A stretch of 64,000 nt of DNA, taken from Megamerina dolium. Taxonomy: Eukaryota > Arthropoda > Insecta > Diptera > Megamerinidae. Every line of letters starts with the position of its first letter. Position 1 is the first letter of the stretch. Below, piece by piece: positions 56,085-64,000 of this stretch. Both the position numbers and the translations under genes were made by a program. The DNA is taken from assembly GCA_963854835.1 (NCBI GenBank), contig OY978530.1, positions 39,970,251 to 40,034,250 on the forward strand, given 5' to 3'. Below the pieces are notes generated by a model. The model saw only the letters and a program-made list of their open reading frames with translations. It was not told the DNA's origin and did not search any database.

Positions 56085-56474
56085 GTGGGTGCCTTAGCTC
56101 AGTGGTTAGTGCGTTGGCCATCTGATCTATAGGTCGTGGGTTCAATCCCCGACTGAAGCATAACAAAATTTAATATCGAAAATATTTTTCTTTCGAACGG
56201 TACCCACCTGACGGCAAGAATTGGCAATTTTTCCGCAAGTAACAATTTGCCAAAAATGCTTCTTAAGAGAGCTCTGTGGCAAAACTAAATTAAAGTGGTG
56301 TCACAAGGGTTCTGCCGTTCGGAACCGGTTAATGTAAGTAGGTCCCTTCTAATGCTGTCCAAATTTAATACGCACACTACTATTCGAAGAGCAGCTCGGT
56401 AGTACCAAAATGGGCATTTCTAGCATAAGTGTGTCCTCTCAGAGAGACGGTAGCCACATAACCTAACCTAACCT
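56085..56474 (+). mobile_element. tRNA-derived SINE copy 5 (CCTAA-tail subfamily) with 12-bp target duplication
   Basis: AGGTATGTAAGT at 56073-56084 and 56475-56486 flank the insert exactly. The head is GTGGGTGCCTTAGCTCAGTG with A box TAGCTCAGTGG (56095-56105) and B box GGTTCAATCCC (56139-56149). The anticodon-arm region (GCCATCTGATCTATAGG) is tRNA-like; TCT could be the anticodon, hinting at an Arg tRNA origin. The tail is AATGGGCATTTCTAGCATAA, GTGTGTCCTCTCAGAGAG then ACATAACCTAACCTAACCTA. This is the clearest full-length copy. Confidence 0.93.
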
Positions 56475-56696
56475 AGGTATGTAAGTACTATGATCGAAAA
56501 TGTTGTATATGATTTGTTGGTTGATATAAGTACCTACATTCAACTTAACGACGAGACTAAGAAAAACCAATATAAAATAAAAATCATAAGACTATTTAAA
56601 TTTCTTGTATAGGTATGTACATGCACATTAAGGTGGAGTTAATTATATGGAATTTTTTTTTAATGGAATAAAAATGAAAAGTTGCCTTATTATAAG

Positions 56697-57110
56697 TTAA
56701 TAAATCTTACAAAATATTATCTTCTTGTAATGTCGATTTGAGGTGCACCAGCCTAAAATAATTGAAAAAATTGGTTAGATTTTTTATTGATGTCAGCGTA
56801 GTTAATACATTCATAAACTCTATAATATTTATTTGTGGAATGCCATTCTTCTCATTGTTCGGAACTTAGTTTTTAATATAGTATTAACACTTTCAGTAGA
56901 ACATTTTGAAAGATATATAGTAAGATTATTTCGGAGTATTTCGGAGACTACAGCCAAGCCATTAAAATCAGACTTAAATGCTTTAATTCAGTTTTTGGTA
57001 ACAGTTTTTTACATTCTGTACATTTTGTACATTTTAATGGACAAAATCATTTTTTGCACGGGAAATAGCCAAATATTTGCCAACTATTATAATAATTGAC
57101 AAATAACTGG
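56697..57110. repeat. Left member of long inverted repeat pair (mate 63590-64000)
   Basis: ATCTTCTTGTAATGTCGATT, TTGATGTCAGCGTAGTTAAT-type text, AGCCAAGCCATTAAAATCAG and related blocks recur in reverse complement in the last 400 bp of the window, with roughly 10-15% differences. No coding frame with known motifs is present. It may be two opposite copies of one unknown repeat or the ends of a large element. Confidence 0.75.
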
Positions 57111-57284
57111 CCGTTATCGCCTCTAGGAAGGTCAAATTTATATCCAACTACCATAAGTTTAAAGTTTATAATTTTTCCTATACCTGCTTAGCTTCTATTT
57201 TAACACAGGGCACCATATAAAATCAACCTAAGAAACCTGAAAATAGAGAAATAACCATATAGCTGTTTAGGAATAGGTGGGTAC

Positions 57285-57345
57285 GTATAAGGTGGCTACC
57301 CCGAAGCGGCACACTTAGGCCAACATAGGCCCATTGTGCTTAAAA
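57285..57345 (-). repeat. SINE/LINE 3'-tail fragment
   Basis: The minus strand reads CACAATGGGCCTATGTTGG, CCTAAGTGTGCCGC then GGGGTAGCCACC, the same tail plan as SINE copies 4 and 5 and the LOA-type LINE end at 62190. No tRNA-like head is nearby, so it is either a 5'-truncated SINE or a LINE 3' end. Confidence 0.5.
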
Positions 57346-58199
57346 TAAAGTGAGATCCCTCACTTTTGCTGCCCAGGAATAGCCTCTAGAGAAATCAGAC
57401 GTAAGACCAACACCAATTCATTTTGTTTTCTCTAACATTTTCCCTAAACATACCTACCTCCTACTTCCACCCTTTAGGAGCTCCCCTATCAAATTGGCGA
57501 TTTTTATAAAATTAGGCTCCGTCGCTCCCAGGGTTTCGCTGACTTGGAGGACCCTTCTTCATTTTTGCACCTTAATATTTCTCTCCAACATACTTACCCA
57601 AATCTACACCCTTTATGGGGGCGCCTTTACAAAATGTATGAAAACAAACCCTGAAAATAATCCCACTCCGTGTTTATTTCTATTCAATTGCGCTAAATAA
57701 GTGAAATTTTATTTTTATGCGAAAATGTGAATCAACAATTAATTTTTGTAACTGTAACTGTGAATACTCATTGCACTAGAAGCTATGTGAACAATTTTTG
57801 TCCTGAATTTTGTATGTCAGCCTCCTTAAGGGGTACATATAGGGGGAAATAAGTTCAGCATAATTGTAGGAGAGGTTAAACTAATGGAAGTCGGAGTTAC
57901 ACTTCACACTCCTAGAGGCCATACCTGGTCAGCTATGGAGTTATTTGTCGGTTTCCTTGTGTTTTCAAACGCATTTTGAGCCTTCCATAAGAGGAAACAA
58001 TATGATAGGATATGATGACAAAATTACTGAGGTTGATCATATGGTTGAGCTCTGGTGGTATTTTTGCAAAGTAACGACTCTAACTGCCTCAACCGGATGG
58101 GTCTAGCACAATCCTTGTTGAACTCATCGCAAGGCATTTCATGTAGTTTGTTCTGCGCGCTATGTGATGGCGCCTTCACTTTGTAATGAGAGTGCCATC
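57346..58199. other. No recognised feature
   Basis: No family motifs. Part may be the body belonging to the 57285-57345 tail or 5' UTR of the following RTE fragment. Confidence 0.35.
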
Positions 58200-58494
58200 A
58201 TGTAGTTAGTTCTACAATTTTTTAATGGGGGTTCTCCACGTGGCGACCATGAGGCAACGTCTTCCTGGCACCCTCTAGGAGGCGGCTAAAATGAGTGGCG
58301 AAAACCTCCTCGGTTAGAGGAGCTTGGGCTTGGGACCCACCACTTAAAAACACTCACCCTCGTAAACGAAATAAAGACCACGATTTACGGATATGTACCT
58401 GAAATGTCCGGTCCCTCCTTAGGGAAGGTGCGTCTATCCAGCTGATTGATATACTCGAAAAATACAAGGATGACATCGCCGCACTTCTTATAAA
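58200..58494 (+). pseudogene. RTE-type LINE 5' fragment (leader and first endonuclease codons)
   Basis: From about 58360 the sequence GAAATAAAGACCACGATTTA and onwards matches the start of the RTE piece at 14121. It encodes DLRICT*NVRS (Trp to stop), LIDILEKYKDDIAAL. The similarity stops at 58494, where the R1-type element begins. The GC-richer stretch 58200-58359 is probably the 5' UTR. Confidence 0.65.
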
Positions 58495-59011
58495 TAAGTA
58501 GACGAGTCGAAGAACACCTCCGAAGAGCAGCCCGTCTAAGGATAGAGCAGCAGCTGGCTGGACGGAGGCAAAGCGGAAAACGCAAGACCCCAAGAAGAAG
58601 GCGACACACCTGCCTGGACCCCAACCGAATGCGATCATTATTACACGCGCTGGAAACACGTCGCAGAGTGACATACTGAAGGCAGTTAAGAAAAATTATA
58701 GTCTGCAGGAACTTGGAGAAAATGTCTCGCACATCAGGAAGACGGCAAAGGGAGAGATCCTGCTCAAGCTTAAGAAGGCGCAAATGTCTAAAACCGGCAT
58801 CTTTGAGAAGAAACTGAGCGAAGTATTAGGCGACCAAGCGCAGACTAGAGCGCTGACCTATAAGCTATCGGTGGAATTCCAGCGGAAAGAAAGGGCATTT
58901 TGCGAAATCCTGCAACAAAAATCCTCTCTGCGGGGCCTGCAAAAACAGCGGAAACTTGTCACCAAATCGGCAGCAGGAAGTGTCCCCTGTACCAATGTGC
59001 AAAAGAGCTAA
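58495..59011 (+). pseudogene. R1-clade LINE ORF1 C-terminal part
   Basis: Frames give RPQ..AIIITRAGNTSQSDIL, KAVKKNYSLQELGENVSHIR, TAKGEILLKLKKAQMSKTGI and FEKKLSEVLGDQAQTRALT. This is the Gag domain of R1-type LINEs (the region just before the knuckles). Upstream ORF1 is missing and a frameshift lies near 58770. Cys residues near 58930-58990 (PCTNVQK...) may be what is left of the knuckles. The stop overlaps the ORF2 ATG region at 59009-59014. Confidence 0.65.
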
Positions 59012-60985
59012 ATGAGGGTTGTGCAGATCAATCTGAACCACTGCGAAGCCGCTCAGGAGTTGCTGATACGAAAGATAGACGTAGCGATAATATGCGAACA
59101 GTATAAGAACCTAGATGCCGGAACATGGATATCCGATCACCTAAACAAAGCGGCCATATGGGCCTGTGGGAACAATTCCCTTCAGAATAAGCCGCTCTTT
59201 GGGAAACCACATTACGTCCGGCCGAAGATCGGTGGGACCCACTTCTATAGGTGCTATCTCCCACCCAGTGTGGCACTAGGCGACTTTGAGAGAGTTTAGG
59301 ATGAGCTGTTGCGAGATGCACTTTTTATTACGCCAAACGTAATAGCAGGAGATTTCAACGCGTGGGCCGAGGAGTGGTGCAGCAGCTACACAAACCGAAG
59401 GGGTAATACTCTGTTCCAGGCGTTTTCTCTACTATATGCGGTGTTTGTCAATACCGGAGAAAGAAATGGACGAGGATCAGTCATTAACATCACGTTCGCG
59501 AGTTGCGCACTTGTGCAAATGGCAAACTGGTAGAATTCGGAAGCGCACAGACTCGAAAGAGACCACAAAAAACGCAGACGAATGGGTAGAAAGTCTAAAC
59601 GCTTGATGAGGATATTTTCCGGCTCATACTAGACGAATACCCAGATAGCTTGAGTGACGTTGATCTGCAAGCCGTAATGCTGATTAAACATGTAAGCAAA
59701 GCCTGTGGCTTTGCCATGCGCAGAAAGGGGCACAACCCCTATTGGAAGCCAATCTACTATGAAACGAGGAGATCAATACACTGTGAAACGAGTGCCACAA
59801 AGCGCAAAAAAAGCCAAGAAATGGAGGAGCACACCGGACTGCGTGAATGCGACAAAGCAAAGCGCAAGGAGGTCAAAAGGCGAAAAGAAGAGTACAACTG
59901 CGTGTTTCAAAGAACTGTTCGAAAAGGTAGATGAAAACCCGTGGAGCGATGCTTACAAGGTAGTAAACTTGTCCTATTCTCTTAGAAAGGACGGTGAAAC
60001 CACTGTTTCCGGAACAGGAGCAGGACTACCAGCTAAGTCCGGAGATACCCATAGCAGAGAAACCGGTGACAATCGACGAGACGGAGATCATCCTAGCGGC
60101 GGAGAGGTTCGGCAACACAAAAGTGCCTGGCCTTAATGGTATTCCAAACAAGGCGCTGAAGATCACCATCACTCACAATACGAAGTCGTTTGCGGAGTTT
60201 TCAAGAGGTGAAAGAGTTTCACCGAAAGTATGGAAGAAACAGCGTCTGCTCCTACTTCAGCTGAACAAACTGGCGGGCGAGCCAAGTACGTGTCGGCCCT
60301 CTGCATGATCGACACGTTGGGTAATACTTTGGAAAGGTTAATCTGCACTCGTTTGAAGCAACACCTAGTAGGGAAATCACCAGGGCTATCGGAGAATAAA
60401 TTTGGCTTCAGACGACATCGGTCCACAATCGACGCAATTGGAAAATTAACGGACATTGCGGGCAAGGCCATTGAGGGCACCAGATGGATGCACGGCAAGA
60501 AGAAATACTGCGCATTGGTTACACTAGATGTGAAGAACGCAGACGAAGGACCCAGGAGCTGAGTAGTGACAGATGGAGGGCCGAAGGGCTCGGTACCTTT
60601 GCTGTTGCTGTAGAACGTGCTCTACGACGGGGTGTTGCACCTTCCGCTGCCAAGAGAAGCCCAGATAATTTTTTACGCAGACGACATAAGCGTCATTATT
60701 GTCTCGAAGGAGCTACACCAGATCCAGAGCGTCTGCAATGAGACTGTGAGGAAAATTAAGGAGTATATTACAGTGACGAAGCTACAAATTGCGGGTGAAA
60801 AAACCGAGGCAGTGCTCATTAGGAGCAGAAAAAAGCTAGAAACGGTCACTCTTAACATTGATGGCTACAACGTCACTACGCAGCCCTCTCCTAAGTACCT
60901 AACCTTAGCCAGTCCGTACTAATGTATGCGGCACCAATATGGGGGGAAGCCCTACGCCAAGAAGGCGAAAGAGGTCTACAGTCGA
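59012..60985 (+). pseudogene. R1-clade LINE ORF2 (endonuclease and RT), degraded
   Basis: Endonuclease: MRVVQINLNHCEAAQELL, VAIICEQYKNLDAGTWISD, NKAAIWACGN, VRPKIGGTHFYRCYLPPSV, VIAGDFNAWAEEW and LFQAFSLLYAVFVNTG. RT: KVPGLNGIPNKALKI, LGNTLERLICTRLKQHL, LSENKFGFRRHRSTIDAIGK, then FYADDISVIIVSKELHQI with catalytic YADD, GEKTEAVLIRSRKKLE and PKYL. It ends with MYAAPIWGEALRQEGERG. At least five frameshifts and internal losses. It meets a LOA-type LINE piece at about 60986. Confidence 0.8.
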
Positions 60986-62243
60986 CACGCCAACATTTAT
61001 TATCAATAAGCGTCAGGAAGTTCTAGATCTTACTCCAGCATCTAACTCTATTGCGGATACGTTCACAGAATGGAGAGTTTCCAGCGAATACTTATTCTCT
61101 GATCACCGATATATAAATTTTAATTACAACACGCTGGCTCCAGGTCTGAATCTTTTCTGAAACTATTGGTCGCCGTACTGGAACTTGCATAAGCTTATAG
61201 TTAAGGAAATCTTAACAAAGAAGTCTCTGCAGACACCAACCAGAACAGATAATTTAGATCAATTGGTGGAATATCTTACACAGACACTCAATCAGGCATT
61301 AGACCAAAGCTGCCCCTTAGGAGACATAGAGAATTTACAAATATGAGATTAGGAAAGCGCATCGTGCTTCTTGGGAATTTTTTTGAGAATCCGCAGTGGA
61401 ATTCTCGGAAGCAGCGAGGTTGCGGAAAGTTCTATCGAAAAACCCTCATTGACCAATATATCTGCTGAAATCAGACGGAACGTGGACATCTCGGAAAAGG
61501 TCCAAAGAATGGCATCTTTGCACTCAGAACGACCTCCACTAAATTTTTGTTACACCTTATTCCTTTATCCTGGGGAAGCAATTTAGAGATTAATCGGCAA
61601 TTAGTCTCAGATCAATTTCAGAATGGTCCTGCAACGGTACGGTACACTCAACAATTCTTAACCACACGGGGATATAGGAATTTTCACTGACAGCCAAGCA
61701 GCAATAAAATCTTTAGATTCAGTTTACCTGAATTTATTAGTAGTCCATAACTGCAGAACATCTCTTAATGAGATGTCCGAGCAGTTCAACATTTACCTTG
61801 TATGGGTGCCAGGGCACAGGGACGTATCAGGGAACGAGAAAGCGGACGAGACAGCAAAGAAGGGTACAACGTTGCAAACTCTCTCTCTCTCTCTCTCTCT
61901 GATAAGCAGAGTATTGGCATTCCAATGGCGAAGTGTAAACTTTTTCTAGCATCGGATGCATTACAGAAGACGAATGCCATATTAGAGTTGGAACACATAA
62001 AACGAGCAAAGGACCTGCTGGTATTTAATAGACATATATGGCACTGGCTCTCCCCAAAATGACTCATTTGGGCAGTCACTTCATGCACAATTTCGTGGAG
62101 CCGGCTTACTGTCAGCTGGGAAGCATATTACGCTTTACTCGAAGCTCGGGTTGGTTCCCAAGGGAAATGGAGTAACCCACCTGCGACATCACAATGGGCC
62201 TCATTTGGTCTATGTGTGTCAACCTCAACCTATCTACCTACCT
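60986..62243 (+). pseudogene. LOA-clade LINE relic (endonuclease end, linker, RNase H, 3' end)
   Basis: Reads FIINKRQEVLDLTPASNSIA, DTFTEWRVSSEYLFSDHRYI (endonuclease end), a linker (LVEYLTQTLNHAL-like, RKAHRASWEFF, AARLRKVLSKNPSLTNI). RT is absent. An RNase H domain follows: GIFTDSQAAIKSLDSV, LVVHNCRTSLNEMSEQFNIY, LVWVPGHRDVSGNEKADETA. LINEs with RNase H and these motifs belong to the LOA group. A (CT)n run lies at 61880-61899. The 3' end at 62187-62243 reads CACAATGGGCCTCATTTGG, TCTATGTGTGTC, AACCTCAACCTATC, resembling the tails of SINE copies 4 and 5. Confidence 0.7.
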
Positions 62244-62344
62244 TGGTTTGTTTTTGTTATTGATTTGCAAAAACAGTTTTCTAAAGTTAGTCTGCTTATC
62301 TTTTCATATTCATTCTATTAAAATTTTTCAGAACTGCTCAGTTA

Positions 62345-63501
62345 CGAGGGCGGATTGATAAAGAAGCTACCTAAGTACGAAAAAGGCTGCACAAACACAA
62401 AAACTTTTTTTGAAATTGCAATCTGTCAAACGTCAGCTGTTAAAATTTCATCTAAATTCATCGATTAGTTTATTTGTTGTAGTCGTTTGAATTGTAGTGA
62501 ATTTCGTGCAGTTATTAAACACTATTATTTGAAAGGGAAAACGACGAAAGAGACAAAAGAAAAGCTCGATGAACATTACGGTGAGTTGCTCAATCAGATT
62601 ACATGGCAAAATATTGGAGTGCTGAATTTAAACGCGGCCGGACAAGCACTGCAACAATACCATCAACAGGAAGGCCAAAAGAGGTGGTTACTGAAGAAAA
62701 TATCAAGAAAATCCTCGATATCGTTATGAATGATCGCCGGGTCAAGTTGCGTGAGATTGTTGAAATGGTAAACATCTCATATAAACGTGTGTTCAACATT
62801 TTGCATGAACATTTGCATATGAAAAAGCTATCGGCAAGTGTTCGAGTGTTCGAGTTCGAGAGACCACTTCACAGCGGTGTTTGGACATGATAAAGCGTAA
62901 TCCTGTTGATTTTTGGCGTCGATTAATAACTGTTGATGAAACGTAGGTCCACCACTACACACCTGAAACCAAGAATCAATCGAAAAATGGGTGGAAGCTG
63001 GTGGAAGGGTGAAATCGGCTGGCAAGGTTATGGCCACTGAATTATCCCCAATCACTAGAAAGTATTACCGTGCATTATTGGATCAATTGAATGATGCAAT
63101 CAAGAAAAAACGACCACATTTAAAGAAGAAAAAAGTGCTCTTTCTTCAAGACAACGCACCGGTTCACACAGCATTAGATACGATGCTAAAATTACGTGAA
63201 ATACACTTCGAATTGGTTGATCATCCACCTTATAGTCCAAATTTAGCTCCTAGTGACTTTTTCCTGTTTCCAAACTTGAAAAAATGGTTCTCAGGAAAAA
63301 GATTCAGCTCAAACGAAGAAGTGATTACCGAAACTAACGCATATTTTGAGGGGTTCCCGAAATCGTATTATTCAGATGGTATAAAAAAGTTGGAATATCG
63401 TCTTACTAAGGTGTCTAAAAGGAGACTATATTGAGAAATAAATGGTTTTTGAAAAAAAAAATTTTTCCTACTTAGGTAGCTTCATTAGCAATCCGCCCTC
63501 G
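62345..63501 (+). mobile_element. mariner element with complete terminal inverted repeats
   Basis: Inverted ends CGAGGGCGGATTG.TAA.GAA and GCTACCTAAGTA, about 33 bp with a few differences, lie at 62345-62378 and 63469-63501, flanked by TA on both sides. Length 1157 bp. It is the best-bounded DNA transposon in the window but encodes a broken transposase. Confidence 0.9.
62487..63434 (+). pseudogene. mariner (DD34D) transposase, frameshifted
   Basis: N-terminus: FRAVIKHYYLKGKTTKETKE, KLDEHYGE (helix-turn-helix), then, in another frame, EFKRGRTSTATIPSTGRPKE, VVTEENIKKILDIVMNDRRV and NILHEHLHMKKL. The first Asp is in LITVDET followed by a stop where the family has Trp. The C-terminal frame 62991-63434 has FLQDNAPVHTALDTMLKL (second Asp) and HPPYSPNLAPSDFFLF (third Asp), with 34 residues between them, the mariner D34D spacing. 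Frameshifts near 62600, 62850 and 62990 make it inactive. Confidence 0.88.
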
Positions 63502-63589
63502 TATGTGCGATAAAATTCGAAGAAACACACGCTTTGGAATATTTTCTGTGAATTCTATTTTATATAAATGTAAGTTTTTCTGATATATT

Positions 63590-64000
63590 ATTATACGATA
63601 GTTGGCAAATAACTACATGATTGATCTGTAAGAAGAGTTGTGCTATTTGCAGTGCAAAAAAATGATTCCAAATGACGTCCATTGAATTGTACAAAACCAA
63701 AAGCCGAATTCAAGCATTTGAGCCTGATTTTAATGGCTTGGCTGCAGTCAAAATGAAACGTGAAATACTCTGAAATAACCTTCCTATAAATCTTTCAAAA
63801 TAATCTAAGGTGTTAATATTATATTAAAAACCAAGTTCTGAACAATAAATTATTGGCATTCCACAAATAAATATTATATAGTTTATGAATGTATTAACTA
63901 GTCTGACATCAATATAAAATCTAACCAATTTTTTCAATTATTTTAGACTGATGCACCTCAAAACGACATTGCAAGAAGATAATATTGTGTAAGATTTATT
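63590..64000. repeat. Right member of long inverted repeat pair (mate 56697-57110), runs off window
   Basis: Reverse complement of 56697-57110 by eye; for example GCACCTCAAAACGACATTGC, AGAAGATAATATTGTGTAAG at the very end of the window. It probably continues beyond 64000. Confidence 0.75.

Noticed and set aside
56085..56160. A functional tRNA gene
   Set aside because: The A and B boxes are good, but the acceptor stem does not pair and the same sequence recurs as the head of a dispersed element with target duplications.
61786..62088. Minus-strand 100-codon frame with SEREREREF
   Set aside because: It reads through the (CT)n run opposite the RNase H relic.

Overview
The window looks like insect nuclear DNA, most likely from a dipteran and plausibly a tephritid fruit fly. 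It contains TA-inserting DDE transposons with a D41D spacing (the 'rosa' type known from tephritids), together with mariner, Tc1-like, Jockey, R1, LOA, RTE and BEL/Pao relics, Ty3/gypsy and errantivirus-like elements, long (TA)n arrays, and no bacterial-style gene organisation. I found no convincing host gene. Nearly everything that can be read is transposable element at different stages of decay, inserted into one another, as in heterochromatin or a TE-rich intergenic region.

Layout. 0-7 kb: the 3' half of a D41D transposon, a Tc1-like element inside a larger inverted repeat, two tRNA-derived SINEs, half a mariner, and a remnant of an F-type envelope gene. 7-14 kb: R1-clade, BEL/Pao, mariner, Jockey-like and mdg3-like relics; the last carries a RING-like motif upstream of gag. 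14.1-22.7 kb: a three-level nest. An RTE element is split by a Jockey element (A), which is split by a second, opposite Jockey element (B); B has 12-bp target duplications. 22.7-27.2 kb: a SINE with a 13-bp target duplication, an unidentified coding relic, and a LINE 3' end. 27.2-37.3 kb: the best preserved part. A nearly full-length Jockey LINE (C) with an intact ORF1 and a frameshifted ORF2 carries, in its 3' UTR, a young Ty3/gypsy element (near-identical LTRs, intact gag, pol broken by one stop). 37.3-44.3 kb: gag and CR1-like relics, a foldback element, and a 2-kb palindrome built from a cousin of the Ty3 element. 44.3-51.0 kb: a decayed relative of the same Ty3 family on the minus strand, itself hit by a D41D transposon, a SINE and an RTE fragment. 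51.1-56.5 kb: two more D41D-type elements, an errantivirus-like pol and a SINE. 56.5-64 kb: an inverted pair of an unknown repeat enclosing RTE, R1 and LOA LINE pieces and a decayed mariner with good terminal repeats.

How the parts relate. The LINEs probably supplied retrotransposition machinery to the SINEs; the SINE 3' tail resembles the 3' end of the LOA-type LINE at 62.2 kb. TA-inserting transposons sit against TA arrays. Nesting order gives relative ages: RTE older than Jockey A older than Jockey B, and Jockey C older than the Ty3 copy at 31.7-37.1 kb. Almost all coding sequences are pseudogenes. Jockey C ORF1 and the Ty3 gag are the only long, fully open element proteins apart from the 1023-codon RT-RNase H-integrase frame.
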